Below, one piece after another: positions 41,401 through 52,871 of a stretch of DNA of 64,000 nucleotides (its first letter is position 1; each line of letters begins with the position of its first letter). Location of the stretch: contig BCIK01000003.1 in the NCBI GenBank assembly GCA_039545295.1, forward strand, positions 124,001 through 188,000. The letters are read 5' to 3'. The notes below the pieces were generated by a model. That model was not told the DNA's origin and did no database searches. It was given only the letters and a program-made list of their open reading frames with translations. Made by a program: the position numbers and the translations under genes. The DNA comes from Udeniomyces pyricola (taxonomy: Eukaryota > Basidiomycota > Tremellomycetes > Cystofilobasidiales > Mrakiaceae).

Positions 41401-43303
41401 CAACTTCACATTGGCGCTGTACGTACGCTTACTTTACATCCCCTGACATATCGTTGTCCTTGTGTTACCGTTGACTTCCATCGGAGACTGATGAGAAATT
41501 TTCCAATCTGGGCTTGTCAGACATACGAGGGCCTAAATCCCCTCGAGCAGGAAATGCGCCGTCGCGTATTCCTGCTTTTACATATCGCAGATAAATCTAT
41601 GTATGTCCTTCTCTTACTTTTTCGTTTTTTAGTTGTTGTTGTTGAACCGCTCGTACTGGTGTAGCACAAATGCTGACAGTCGTCGTTGTATTGTTGCCTC
41701 TTCAAATCTAGGGCCGGACTCGCCCATCGCCCAATCATCCTCAATCCATTAGACTCATGGGGTGTTGCCCCGCCATCTGTGTGGGTCCGATATCTTGGCC
41801 CTTGCGAGGTAACATGTCGTCATGTACCTGTGATGGCTCAAGGCTTTGACTGACAATTCGACCGTTTGGTTTGTTCACGATGTGGGATTTGCCTCCCTTT
41901 CAGTGATGACGAATACGTAAGCGAGCTCGGTTTGCTTCCCGTCGGATCTCGAGAACAAGTTATGTTTGGCTTCCACCTCGTGGCCAAGATTTTCGAGTAC
42001 GTGTCACGAGTTTTTTTTGGATAGGAAGTGATGTCTGTCAACCTGACCCACAAACATCGTTTTAACATTTTCTTTTTGGTCTTGGTTTCACTTAACCAGT
42101 CTTCTCGGAGAGACCTTGACTTTTCAACGCCGCAACCGCCAATCTCCCGCGACGAACCTCTCATCGGCCACGAGTCGGTTACAGATGATTGGCTCAATCC
42201 AATGCCGATTGAGCGAGCTGCTGGAAGATCTTCCCCGATCGTATCGAATCAAGACGCATTTTGACTCGCGTGCCAATAGTCCGGCGGCGGAATGGACAGC
42301 CGATGCGAAACGGGAGCTTGAGTCGATGTTTGGGAACCCCGAGAGTTGTAAAGACAAGGCCAAGGTGAGGGAGTTCAGATGTGCCAGCCAGCCAGCCATT
42401 TTCTCAGTCAAAAGAGAGACGGTTGAGATATCGGTTCACTGACTGAAAATCGTGTCCCTGTTCGATATCTGCAGGATGCGTTTCTGGTCTCTCAAGGTTG
42501 GTCAATTCTTTTCTAATATCTGGATAGCTCTTGACTTCTGAGCTTCGTGGTCGTTTAGTAGAGTTGTTGACGTTCGTATTGTTCCTTCGCCTGGTATAAG
42601 CCAATATATATGTTACCCATGCTCTCGTTCGATTTATCGCTCTGGAATACCGACAAGAGATCATCAACCACGCTTTGAATCTGATCCACACGGCATCGTT
42701 TGAGGGTGAGGACGGCTTTCATGACACAATACTGGAAACGTCTTCTTTCAATAAGCGTGTAGAGTGAGGTTGATCTAAATCGAAAGTTTTTTTTTTTCTT
42801 CTCCTTGTTCTTTTTTTCTGTCGACTTGGGGTCTTGACTCGATCAAGGCATCACGGGGTACCATGCAAAGGTCGACGAACAACGAGACGACATAGAAAGC
42901 GTCATTTCGGATCTACTGAATGCGTTGTACTCGCTCCCGGTCCAGAGTGTGAGTTGATCCGGCCGAAGCTCAGCCTGCTGTGTAACTGAAGAAAAAAGAA
43001 CTCTTCCCGACTCACTGTTTGGTCCTGGGAGTTTTGTACTGATGCGCTTTGTCTTCGTCTCTTTCTATTCGCTTCTGTCTGCTGTGCCTCTTCTCTCCTC
43101 CATCTCCGCCGCGACGACAACGATGACGACAACACACTATCAAGATCGCCGTCAACGGTCGCTCTCTCGTCAGCAAAGCACGCTACATTGGCTGTGCGTT
43201 TCTCAAGCTGCCCGAGAACACGCCCGAGGTCGCACGGGTCGGAAACCATCTCATGGGGTTCCTCACCATCCTCGCGGAGATTGAGAAGAATTTCACAAGT
43301 TAA
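38476..43303 (+). CDS. Zn(II)2Cys6 transcription factor with fungal-specific regulatory domain
   Basis: This is a fungal binuclear zinc-cluster regulator; its target is unknown. The cluster is assembled from four exons: CDAC-R, then ARKVK, then CVRVPALPSDFKY through PQCN, then HCITLGIDCKYLYQPKKRG. All six cysteines are present, but 21 residues separate the third and fourth, where most family members have about 5-9. The linker continues GPANQYLKRKLQEQQAAEE, which looks like the short dimerising coil, after removing an intron that carries an in-frame stop. A long Ser/Pro-rich region follows. The middle homology region is then spread over many small exons, with MADLHARREERDPLFFAL, FGEAYQIAITLQLHIGA and LNPLEQEMRRRVFLLLHIADKS near 41530-41600. 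HRPIILNPLDSW lies near 41725. The last exon encodes ARYIGCAFLKLPENTP and ends IEKNFTS at 43303. The gene lies about 5 kb from the divergent sugar-acid gene pair, with COG4 between them. Confidence 0.88.
38778..38790. repeat. Poly-G tract (13 G) in first intron of the zinc-cluster gene
   Basis: Thirteen consecutive G lie in the intron that splits the zinc cluster after CDACR. Here the run is G on the sense strand, opposite to most other such tracts in the window. Confidence 0.85.
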
Positions 43304-43829
43304 ACACAGGAAAGGGGAGTGATCGAGGGCCGGGAGCATTAACAGGATCAATGGATGTGGAAGGAACGTTTCTAACAACTGTAGCGATGAGCTGAATGCT
43401 CTCTGTACAATTTCCCTTTTCTCAATCCCTCCCATCTATTACCCACCTGCCTTTGCTTGCCAGTTTCTTCCCTACACATTTCTCTTGCCAATACCATTGT
43501 CGTTTCTGCTTTTTCTCCTTCATCTCTCGCCTCCTGCCTGTTTCGTCTAGCTAATTTCTTGTATCTTGCAGGTTCTCGGCTCTCATGATTGCCCGGGCGA
43601 TGATGTCTATGCCTATGTAATGCCTTGCTTCCATCTTCATAAAGTCGATCGATGAACACAAAAGACTAGTTGTGTCCATCACATTCACGAAGCGGGACGA
43701 TAAGCAAAGACGTACCGCTATGCATTATTATCGTGATCATCATCAAGCAACCCATCATCAACACTTGTCCTCCAACCTTTCCCTTCCTCGCCTTTGACCC
43801 GCTCGCCCGCCCGCCTGCCTGCTCACAGC
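43304..43829. other. Convergent intergenic region between the zinc-cluster gene and COG4
   Basis: About 0.5 kb, C/T-rich in its middle, with no supportable gene. It holds the 3' ends of two convergent transcripts. Confidence 0.55.
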
Positions 43830-46800
43830 TTAGACACGAAGGTTGCAGATCGCGTCAAATTCCGATCGATTCAGACGCCATGGCACGCCGCTTTGTGAGT
43901 AAAACTCTTTAGGGTCCTCATCCTATAGGTCGCCCCAAGAAAAAGAAAGATCGTTTATTTGTTGTTGTTGATGATGGCGTACGATGCAAAGATAGGGAAG
44001 GAGTGAGTAAAAGAAAGGCTCTGATTAGAGGAGATCGAAAGGCGAAAAAAAAAAAAAGCAAGAAAAAAAAAAGAAGAATACGTACGGATCCAAGGTTGAG
44101 GACGGTCGAGATCTGTTGAAGTCGAATGAATTTCTCTCGGGAGCCACCGAAAGAAGTTTGGGAGGAAAGATAGTTGGCGATAGATCGAATATCTCGATCG
44201 ACGCGGAGAGCACCGAGCTGGGATATCGCAGGGTGGAAGGAAGCGATTGAGAATGGTGGGTGTAGTGTGTTCAATGGTCAGTACGTGACGAACGAAATGA
44301 TAATACGACATGGAACCGAAGTAAGAGGATGGTGAAGAAACAAAAAAGAAAAGGAGAAGAACGAAAAAAAAAAAAAAGAAAAAAAAAGAAGAAAAAAAAA
44401 CGCTCACCTCTGTGACCTTCATTCCCATCAATGTCTTCTCCCATACCCTGACAACGACCCCAACAGCCGCCCCGACGATGCCCTCGTAAAGACCTTCTGT
44501 CATACTCGCGCGATAGCCGTCCAAGATATTCTCCCATCCACGCACAAACCGCTTGCGGACGAGGTCTTGGTACTCGGCATCAGCGTAGGAATCCTCGTCG
44601 AGCGCGTAAGTCGCCGGGGCGGTGTAGAGGGATTCGATGAGCGGACGGAGACGTGGGGTGATGAGTGCTGTGGAGAGTGCGTCGGTACCAGTCTGTGGAA
44701 AAAAAAAAACGATCGAGAATGCAGATGAGCAATGGAAGAAGGAATAAGAGAAAAGCCAGTTAGCTTCTTGGGCAGTTAGAATTCAAGTCGGATGCCCGTG
44801 CCAGGGACATTTCAAAGAACGATTTCTGCTCATGCTTGCTGACCTTGAGAATCACACGGAACTTGTCCGACAAAGACGACAGGGATCGCACAGCCGACCT
44901 CGCCTTCTCGACTTCATCCGTCAAGAACGCCTGTGGAATGGCGTCGCTCTCGAGGAGCTCATCAAGCAGTCGATCAAGATGACCGGCCGAGATGTCGAGG
45001 TCGTTGGCATACACGACAAACGTCGCTCGGAGTTCCCTCTCGCCCCGTTCTTCATCGTCCTTACCTCCACTGTGTACCCCACCGATCCCACCGTTTGCAC
45101 CGCTAATGCCTCCAAGTCCACCCCCTCCGAGGGAGTCCCCCCCACCAACCAAACTACCCGAGGAGATCTTGCTACCGCCTCCGATGGCCCTAACACCCGA
45201 GTAGACACCGTCCATCTTTCGTTTGAGGCCTTGGCCGTAATCGAGGTCCATGACTTCCCGAATGGTGCTGACCATGTGTGTGAGTGTCGAGAGAGATCCA
45301 GCAGAGATAGTTCGGTGAAGGACAATCTTGAGCAAGTAGAAGGCATCGTCCGGCGCCGTCGAGAGGAATGGTGGAGAGGACATGTCGGGGGTATCGAGTC
45401 GAAGAGCCTTAAGCAAGCGGATGACAATGAAAATGGAAATCCAATGCATTAGCTCGCTAAAATCCCTTAGGTCTTGGTCGGATATCTACGTCTTTATTTG
45501 ATTCAAGCCAGCAGGGTACATACTTTGTCGATGGACGTCTTGAGGTACCAAACCTCCATCGGTTCGTAGATCGTTTGAAGCGCAGTCGAGATGACTTTGG
45601 CCGATTGGGAAGACTCAACGATGGCGAGGTCAGGGTTGACATCTAGTGGGTCTTTCTCCTGAGGTATCGAGCTAGGTGAGCCAGGCGGGCTCGGATCATC
45701 CGTATCGTCCTGTGTGGTGTCAAAACCGAGGTCGTGAATTAGCTACACGGGCTACTTAGCAAGATGTGAGGAACAAAATCCTCAGATGAACACGAGGCAA
45801 AAAGGGTGAAAGGTGAGAGTTTCTTACCTGAAGTCGAGCCCAAAGGAATCTCCTGTACAAGCTCCATCTTCCTGCCATACCCGTCAATTCACCCAAAAGC
45901 TTATCGACTTCCTTCAGGTCTGGTCCGCTATCTTCCTCCGGTGCTACAGCAGGAGTCGGTGCGTTGGTCGAAGATGCGAGAGGACCACCTCGTCTAGACG
46001 CGTTGTACGTGTTGAGGAGGGAAGAAGCAGCAGTTGGAAGCGATGGGAGGTGCGTCGAGGAAAGCGTCGCGGACAGGGAGGACAGAGTCGGAGGCAGTTG
46101 AGAGCGAACAGACGAAGAAGAAGCTTTGATTGAAGACATCTGAAAACGGGGATGAGCGATAGGTCGATCAGAATCAGCCTTCAGCCTTTTGGATACCTGC
46201 CCTCAGGGACTATCGGTGGAGACTCACAAGTCGATGCACACGCCTCTCTTCCTCCCAGCCATTGACGAGACCCTGGAGAACTCGATCTCCCTCTTCCATC
46301 AATCTTCCAATCACAGAATTCATCCTGCCCAAGCCGTAGTATTTTTCGACGACTGGCTGATGCTGATCGACGATGAGGCCGATGGATTCGAAGAGAGCAG
46401 TAAGGTGTGTGATGTAGTAGAGAGGCGATGAAGCTACAGGATGCAGAACGAAGATTTGAGTTAGATGGGTCTCCACATATGCAGAGGATATTGGGCCACG
46501 GTGGACGGATCGTAGAAGGACGGACTCTTGCCGATGGACATATTCCTTCCGCGGACCAACGAGACAACAAAGTCACCATAAGCTTGCAGTCCCTCGTGCT
46601 GTGATCGGTTCAAAAGAATGGTTTCAGTCATGAGATACGATGGCGTCGTCAAATCAGTGAGATCTCAGCCAAGCTGATAGCATCGGTCAATGCAAGGTCG
46701 CCTACAAACCTCTGCTCTGATCTCGGGCCAAAGGCGAAAGAAGCGCGATGTTGCAATCTCGTCCTTGGAAGTCGCTGCCGTGCGAAAGTGGGTGTTAAAG

Positions 46801-47609
46801 ATGCTGAGAAGCTCTGATCGCAGAGACTGAAGAGCTTGAGACGGCGGAGATGGATTCTCGGCTGTCGGCTGGAAGCACCAATGAACAGATGAGTAAGGGA
46901 TGCGCATGGACATGGATAAGGGAGGAAAGAGAGGAAAGTTCATACGCAGTCATGAAACGGGTAGATGAGCACAATGCAGTCAATCGCACAGTTCCATCCC
47001 TCTTTATTACACTGGATCAAGATGGCTTCAAGTTTGACTTACAACCACTCGAGATGCAAATGCACCCTCTAGGACCTCTTCCGGCACGTCCATGGCTCGA
47101 CGACAACTCCTCGCAGCAAGCTCCCAATCTTTCTCCCGAATAGCGTTTCTCAAACCTTCCAAGCTAGCCTTGAGCTCCATAACCTCCCCTAGTCTATCGT
47201 TTGCTTCACGAACTCTCTGCAGTTCGAGATCGAGGTCCCGCACTTTTCCACCTACGCGTTCGGCAATTTCGTTGACGCGTCCTATACGCGAAACCAGACC
47301 TTCTTCGCGTGAGCCGTTGACGCCCGAGACTTGGGATTCGACAAGCTCGATCTGCGGCAGGAGTGATCGAAGACCGGCGTGAGCGGAATTTATTGGGGTT
47401 CGATCCGAGAGGAGGGTATGAAGGTCTTGAGAGATGGAGGACTCGAGTGATTGAAGAGTTGAAAGGTGAGAGAGCAGAGCGGAGGAGAGTAACGTCCGCG
47501 GATGTGGTCGAGAGGATCCGTTGGGGTCAATAGAGCTCGAGGGATCCACAGAGTTTTGGATGGGATGCAGTGACGGTGGGACAGGGGGTAACGAATGTAC
47601 CACAGCCAT
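43830..47609 (-). CDS. COG4: Conserved oligomeric Golgi complex subunit 4
   Basis: COG4 is a lobe A subunit of the COG tether that guides retrograde vesicles within the Golgi and so maintains glycosylation enzymes. The start is the ATG at 47609-47607 (MAVVHSLPPVPPSL). The family's N-terminal helical region follows: RIGRVNEIAERVGGKVRDLD, then EVMELKASLEGLRNAIREKD near 47150-47290. Later exons give FLWARLQ, a middle region around 45900-46900, and a Gly-rich acidic loop near 45060-45200. RKRFVRGWENILDGYRASMT follows near 44500-44570. The C-terminal domain has LGALRVDRDIRSIANYLSS and REKFIRLQQISTVLNLGS near 44090-44215. I place one more exon at 43922-43830, after a 163-nt intron. It encodes 30 residues including SGVPWRLNRSEFDAICNLRV, which matches the W-R-L-[ST] ending typical of the family and supplies the stop at 43832-43830. 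Confidence 0.93.
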
Positions 47610-48360
47610 GATGGGATCTTGATGTCAAAGGTCAGACGATGAGGTACCAGATGTGGGAGAAGAGATGGCGAAGCCAGGCGCAGGTCGTTCTAGTCTGGCG
47701 ATGAGGTGAGCCTTGAAACGGGCGACCCGGAATGGGGACGAGGCCAAGGGTGGGCGAGAGTGAGCGCTTGAAGGGGACACCAAGCGGTGGCGACGTCAAA
47801 AGGACAGCAAGGGGTGGTACAATGTGGTTGTGGTTGCAGGCGTGATGTGGCCGATCGGAGAGGTGTGCGGGGTGGCCGTGGAGGGGTTGGTCAACTGGCG
47901 CGCTCGGACGCGACGACGTGCAAGATAATCGGTGGAATTAAGCAATTTTCAGAGTCATGTTCATGTTCGTATCTCTCACAAGCCTGGCCTGCGGATACCC
48001 ATACCAACCATACATGGACAGTCAGGCCGGACCTGTATGTCCCGAATGAATCACCCCGGACCGACCTGTCTGTATGAGGATTGTCTCATATCACGGGGCC
48101 TGAATGTGATTGAGAGCTCGGTGAACACATATATCATGCGACAGCTATAATAAACGACCCCGCCTGCAGTAGGACTTTTGGGGTGTAGCTTCGTCAGGAG
48201 GAGTTAGGCGGACCTCAGAATAAGTGCGAAACGAAAAGATTCCATGCATCTGTCCAACATAAACGATACGAATGGGGGTGATACAACGTGGCCCATCTTC
48301 GGACCCGACTACTAAGACAGCTGATGTATGCCGAAAACCCCAGCGATTTGCACACTCGAA
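47610..48360. promoter_or_regulatory. COG4 upstream region and dehydratase 3' region
   Basis: About 0.75 kb without a supportable gene. The left part is purine-rich and would be the COG4 promoter. The part near 48100-48360 would hold the 3' UTR of the dehydratase gene. Short frames show no domain or signal. Confidence 0.5.
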
Positions 48361-50311
48361 CTACCACTCCCGAATAGACCCATCTTCTCCTCGCCACACA
48401 GGGTTACGCCAGTGGTAACCCTCGGACTCCTTTGCAATCTTCCGCACGAGATCTTCGTTGATCTCGATGCCGAGTCCAGGACCGGTGAGCGTCTTGACCA
48501 TGCCGCCCTCGACTTCCAAAACTTCGGGGTTCTTGATGTATGACAAGAGGTCGTAGTCGCCTACGTTGTAGTGCATCTGAATGGGAGATGAGACACGAAG
48601 TGAGTGATAGTACATCTTGGGAGGGGGAAATATGTAGTTTGAAAAGATGCAGGTACACACCTGAATGGACATCTCGCAGATAACAAAATTGGGCGTGGCC
48701 GCAGCTACGGCAAGCGAAGCCGCAAAAGCGATTGGACCTATGAAGGCGGATATGTCAACAAGTCAGAATCTAGTCGCAGAGGAATGACAATCAATCTCGC
48801 ATCCGTACTCACCCAGCGGGCAATGAGGAGCGAAGCCAACGTCGTACGTCTCGGCCATCTGAGCAATCTTGCGTGTTTCCGAGATACCTCCAGCATGAGA
48901 GATATCAGGCTGAATAATGTCGATGCAGCCGGCCTCCAGATATGGACGGACATCGTTCCTAGTGAAGAGTCGTTCCCCCAACTGAGAATAGGAAGAAAAT
49001 GGGTGTGATCAGCTCTGCGATGACCCGCACCAAGCCGAGCAATGTCAGAAAAATCAAATAAAGAAAGAACACGAACAGCGATGGGAATCGTCGTCTGCTG
49101 ATAGAGCTTCTTTAGCTCCTCGATATGGCCAGGCAAGAGTGGCTCCTCAATGAATAAAGGTGCATGTGGCTCAAGCATTCGCGCCAGCTGCTTGGCCATG
49201 GGTTTCTGTGGGAAAAAATCGAGGATATAGAGACGACAGTTCGTCAGTGACTGATGATATAGGCTGGATACCAATGAAATAAATTTACTCACATGCACTC
49301 GACCATGGAAATCAAGTCCGGCATCCATGCCGATGCTCTTGACCTCCTTCAAGCGCTCGACAGTGGCCTGCAAGTTAGCAGGCGAAGCAAGCCAGCCCAA
49401 CTGCACAGGAAAGAAGCAACAGAAGGATGAACAACTATATTTTCAGATCGGACGCCGAGGCAGAATCAACTTTGACCATATATGATGAGATTCTCACGCT
49501 TTCAGAGCCATTCATCTTGACCGTAGTAAATCCCTGTGCCTTCCTTTTCTTGGCTTGCTCCAGGATATCTGTCGGCTTATCCCCTCCGATCCAGCCGTAA
49601 ACCTGGATACGGTCACGGACCTGACAGCCAGAGAAAGAGATCGCAGGAGAACACGATCAGCTACCCTTCAGCCTAACACCAGCTTCTACAAACCTTTCTT
49701 CTCGTAAGCAGGAAGACTAAATCACTCACCCTTCCACCGAGCAGCTGCCAGATTGGCACACCAAGCTTGCGTCCCTTAATGTCCCAAAGAGCGATATCGA
49801 GGCCCGAGATGGCACTCATCAGAACCGGTCCGCCACGGTAGAATCGATGTCGATAGGCGGAAGTGTAGATATCTTCTATGTTATCGACGTTCCAGCTGGT
49901 AGAAGGGTATTCATGGTGTGAGCTCAGGCCCATTCAAAAATGTCTGCGTCTCAATGGTCAGCCAGCACGAAGAGAGAAATGATATGTACCCGGTAAATCG
50001 CTCGCGCAGGTCGGCGAACGCTCCGAGAACAGCTTCAGAATGTCCCTCAAGTGTGGCCTCGCCCCAGCCGACGTTGCCTTTCGAAGTCTCGACTCTAACA
50101 AAGAGCCATCGGGGTAGCTAAGACGGTAGACAAAGAGGTATTATATCAGTTTGATGTCTAACGACCGTCGAGATCGAATCATGATACAGCTGCATCGAAC
50201 GGCAATTGGACGAACAATGTTGAAGCATTCAATCTTGGCGATGACGTCCGCGTCCGGCCCGGAATCAAGACCGGTAGGATGTGAGGAGGGGAACTTAGTG
50301 CCGACGAGCAT
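48361..50311 (-). CDS. Galactonate dehydratase-like enzyme, enolase superfamily (mandelate racemase group)
   Basis: The sequence closely follows bacterial D-galactonate dehydratase (DgoD), which turns D-galactonate into 2-keto-3-deoxy-D-galactonate. The start is at 50311-50309 ([12 protein letters not shown]). An early exon reads [20 protein letters not shown] after a short intron. Further motifs are [20 protein letters not shown] and [20 protein letters not shown]. The active site looks complete. GLDFHGRVH carries the first metal-ligand aspartate and a catalytic histidine. [10 protein letters not shown] and [10 protein letters not shown] carry the second and third acidic ligands. APHCPLGP carries the second catalytic histidine. 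The protein ends [16 protein letters not shown]. Seven or eight introns are present. The likely ancestor is bacterial-type, but the introns show long residence in a fungal genome. Substrate specificity in this superfamily is subtle, so related sugar acids are possible. It is transcribed away from the KduD-like gene at 51168. Confidence 0.9.
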
Positions 50312-51167
50312 GTTGATAGTTGATTCGAGTGAAAAGGATGGTGCGATTGAATTCTAAGAGCACAGAGTATCGATTACAAGCGCCATGTGCGTTACATCAG
50401 CGTAGAACTATACAGACATAACAACGTCGTGATCGCTGTACAAAACTGAACGATCAAGAATTGTACTCACGATGGAAAGATGAGCTTCAAACAGGGGTGG
50501 ATGGTCAGTGCGAGAAGGAGAATCGATGCAGAATCTCCGCTTTTTGCCGCGGGGTACGGGCCGGCTAACGCAGGCAATCCCGGCTCGTCAATCGTTAATC
50601 GTTTCTAAGGACAAACGTTAGTACCCATACGCTAACGGGTCAGTCATGTATGTTTGAAGGCTTTTGATCTTTTCCCTCTGAAAGGCAAGCAGAAGATAGG
50701 TCAGTAACAAGTACCTGGCAAAGCAAGCCGCAATCTAACGCTATGCGCCGCAATATACGTGCTAGACCCAAAGGAATCATAATCGTTATGACGGAGTTAT
50801 ATACCGACATACATCGGAGATCTTGTTGATCGTCACTGTGTTGAACCGAGAAGATGAATGATGATAAAAATGATCACTCGGATATGTCACTCTATATATC
50901 TATGCGCTCCATTATAGGTTGCAGGTTGTACCAGGTTGTACGTTCGCTGTACCTGCTGAAGACCAGGGTAGTCCGGATGCCGGGCCTGAAGCGCGCTCGG
51001 GCCGATATTCCGGACGAGGAAAGTCGAACCGAGAACCGCGCGTTTTCCTCATAGCGTCCCTCGTTTTCCGGTTCTACACCAACTTTCACCCATCCCTCAT
51101 TGTCTCTACACTCTACACTCACACATCACGACAGCACTCACACCTCACCACCCTCTTCACTTTTAAC
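50312..51167. promoter_or_regulatory. Shared divergent control region of the sugar-acid gene pair
   Basis: These 856 bp separate the two divergent start codons. Four copies of CTAACG occur within 176 bp: 50565-50570, 50616-50621 (reverse strand), 50632-50637 and 50735-50740. A cluster of AGGTTG(TACC) repeats lies at about 50916-50942. An inverted repeat GTCCGGA (50971-50977) and TCCGGAC (51009-51015) encloses CGG-N3-CCG and CGG-N9-CCG arrangements of the kind bound by zinc-cluster regulators. No gene is supported inside. Confidence 0.55.
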
Positions 51168-52451
51168 ATGTCTTTCCTTGAAAAAATGTTCTCCCTCGAG
51201 GGCCGGACCGCCCTCATCACTGGTGGTACCCGCGGAATCGGTGCCAACCTCGCCCTTTCTTTGGCTAAAGCAGGGGCTGATATCATCCTCGTTCAGCGTT
51301 CAGGTACAGTCTGCACCCGACTCTTGCGCTTGATGTGCATGCTTCCTTGGAAACACACCTGACTTATCTCTCTTGACCCCTGTAGAAAGCAACACAGAGA
51401 CCCGAGACGCTGTTCGGGCACTCGGTCGCAAAGCCAACATCGTCGTCGCTGATCTAGCCGACAAAGCTGCTATTAAGGCGCTCGTCCCGGGGCTCGTTGC
51501 CGATGGCACCAGGATCCATATCCTGGTCAACTGCGGAGGTATCCAGCGTCGGCACAAGGCGGAGGTCTTCCCGGATGAGGACTGGGAAGAAGTTCTCCAG
51601 GTCAACCTCTCGACATGCTTCACGCTGGCTCGGTGAGTTTCTGTGTGAACGACCATCTGATGGATAGAAAATGAACGCTGATGCATTCTGTTCGTCTCTT
51701 CCGTCTCTGTTTGCTCTCTAGGGACGTCGGCAAACACATGCTTGACACGCGCAAAGAGGGTGAGCCGAGAGGCAAGATCATCAACATCGCCTCACTAGTG
51801 TCTTTCCAGGGTACGTCTCGTGTGCTATTCATGATATCATCGATTACCGCAGAGATTCGTATTGTTGCCTTCATTCGCGTGTTCGGACCGAAGACTGACA
51901 TGCCACGCCAAATTCGACGTCGTTCCATTTCCAGGTGGACTGACGGTTCCTGCCTACGCTGCGGCCAAGCACGGAATCCTCGGCATCACCAAAGCCTTCT
52001 CAAACGACTGGTCGAGTCAAGGTATCAACGTTAACGCGAGTGAGTAGCTGTCATGCTGGACCTTGTATCATCTCTTGCTCAGTCTCGAGAGGCGCAGCTG
52101 ATCTGACGAGAACCTTCGAACACGACATCGCTTCTGGTCCTGCATTGCATTCATAGTCGCTCCGGGTTACATCGGTTCGTAAACTTAATTGCTTTACTTC
52201 TCTCGTCACACAAGTACGTTGACTGATATGCGGAACGTATGTTTCCCTATGGTTATCCAACAGCCACCGAAATGAATGACGCCCTCATCGCGAATCCGAC
52301 GCGATCGCGTCAGATCCTGGAACGAATCCCTATGGGTCGATGGGGCGCACCAGACGACTTTTCCGGTGCAGTCATCTACTTGGCAAGTGCGGCGTCCGAC
52401 TATGTCTCCGGCGACTGCCTGACTGTTGATGGTGGATGGATGGGACGATAG
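51168..52451 (+). CDS. KduD-like short-chain dehydrogenase (2-deoxy-D-gluconate 3-dehydrogenase type)
   Basis: This NAD(P)-dependent short-chain dehydrogenase most resembles the KduD group, which oxidises 2-deoxy-D-gluconate or 2-keto-3-deoxy-D-gluconate. It starts [20 protein letters not shown], giving the cofactor motif TGGTRGIG. The LVNCGG segment replaces the usual VNNAG. The catalytic serine lies in [11 protein letters not shown], and the tyrosine and lysine in [24 protein letters not shown] follows, then [20 protein letters not shown] and the ending [14 protein letters not shown]. Five or six introns are present, one falling inside the PGYI-ATEM segment. The protein is near 260 residues, normal for the family. 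It is divergent from the galactonate dehydratase-like gene. Together they suggest breakdown of a sugar acid through a 2-keto-3-deoxy intermediate, but no aldolase or kinase for the next step is in the window. Confidence 0.9.
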
Positions 52452-52871
52452 TTGAGGAATTGGACGATCAGAGCACGGGGAAGATGGGTTGATAGCGAGA
52501 CGTGCGACAGAGTTGCTACTAGATTGTTATTTTGATCTTGATACACCTTTTAATTCTCACGACACGGGTGTTACTAGCTGCAAGATGCTCGCTCCAAAAT
52601 AAGTTATTATAACAGCGGCTATACACACATTGCAGTAAAACTCCTGGGTTTGCGTCATACGACGTCGATCAAGGGCGCGAGGTCGAAAAGTGATCAGGAC
52701 GCGACGCGTCTGCAAGCTGCATCACGCGGCGAGTTGGTCGATTTGGACTGTTATACGGAAATCAACGTCCAACGTCCAACATCCGACTCATATAAACGTC
52801 CGCTACGCAAACATCCCGCCTCTCCTTACTTGTCCGATTCTTTTCGCTTCGTGCTGCCAAGTTCTGACAGC
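52452..52871. other. Spacer between KduD-like gene and DNA ligase IV
   Basis: About 0.4 kb without a supportable gene. It would hold the 3' UTR of the dehydrogenase gene and the promoter of the ligase gene. The ligase reading frame is open upstream to about 52650, so an earlier start cannot be fully excluded. Confidence 0.5.
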
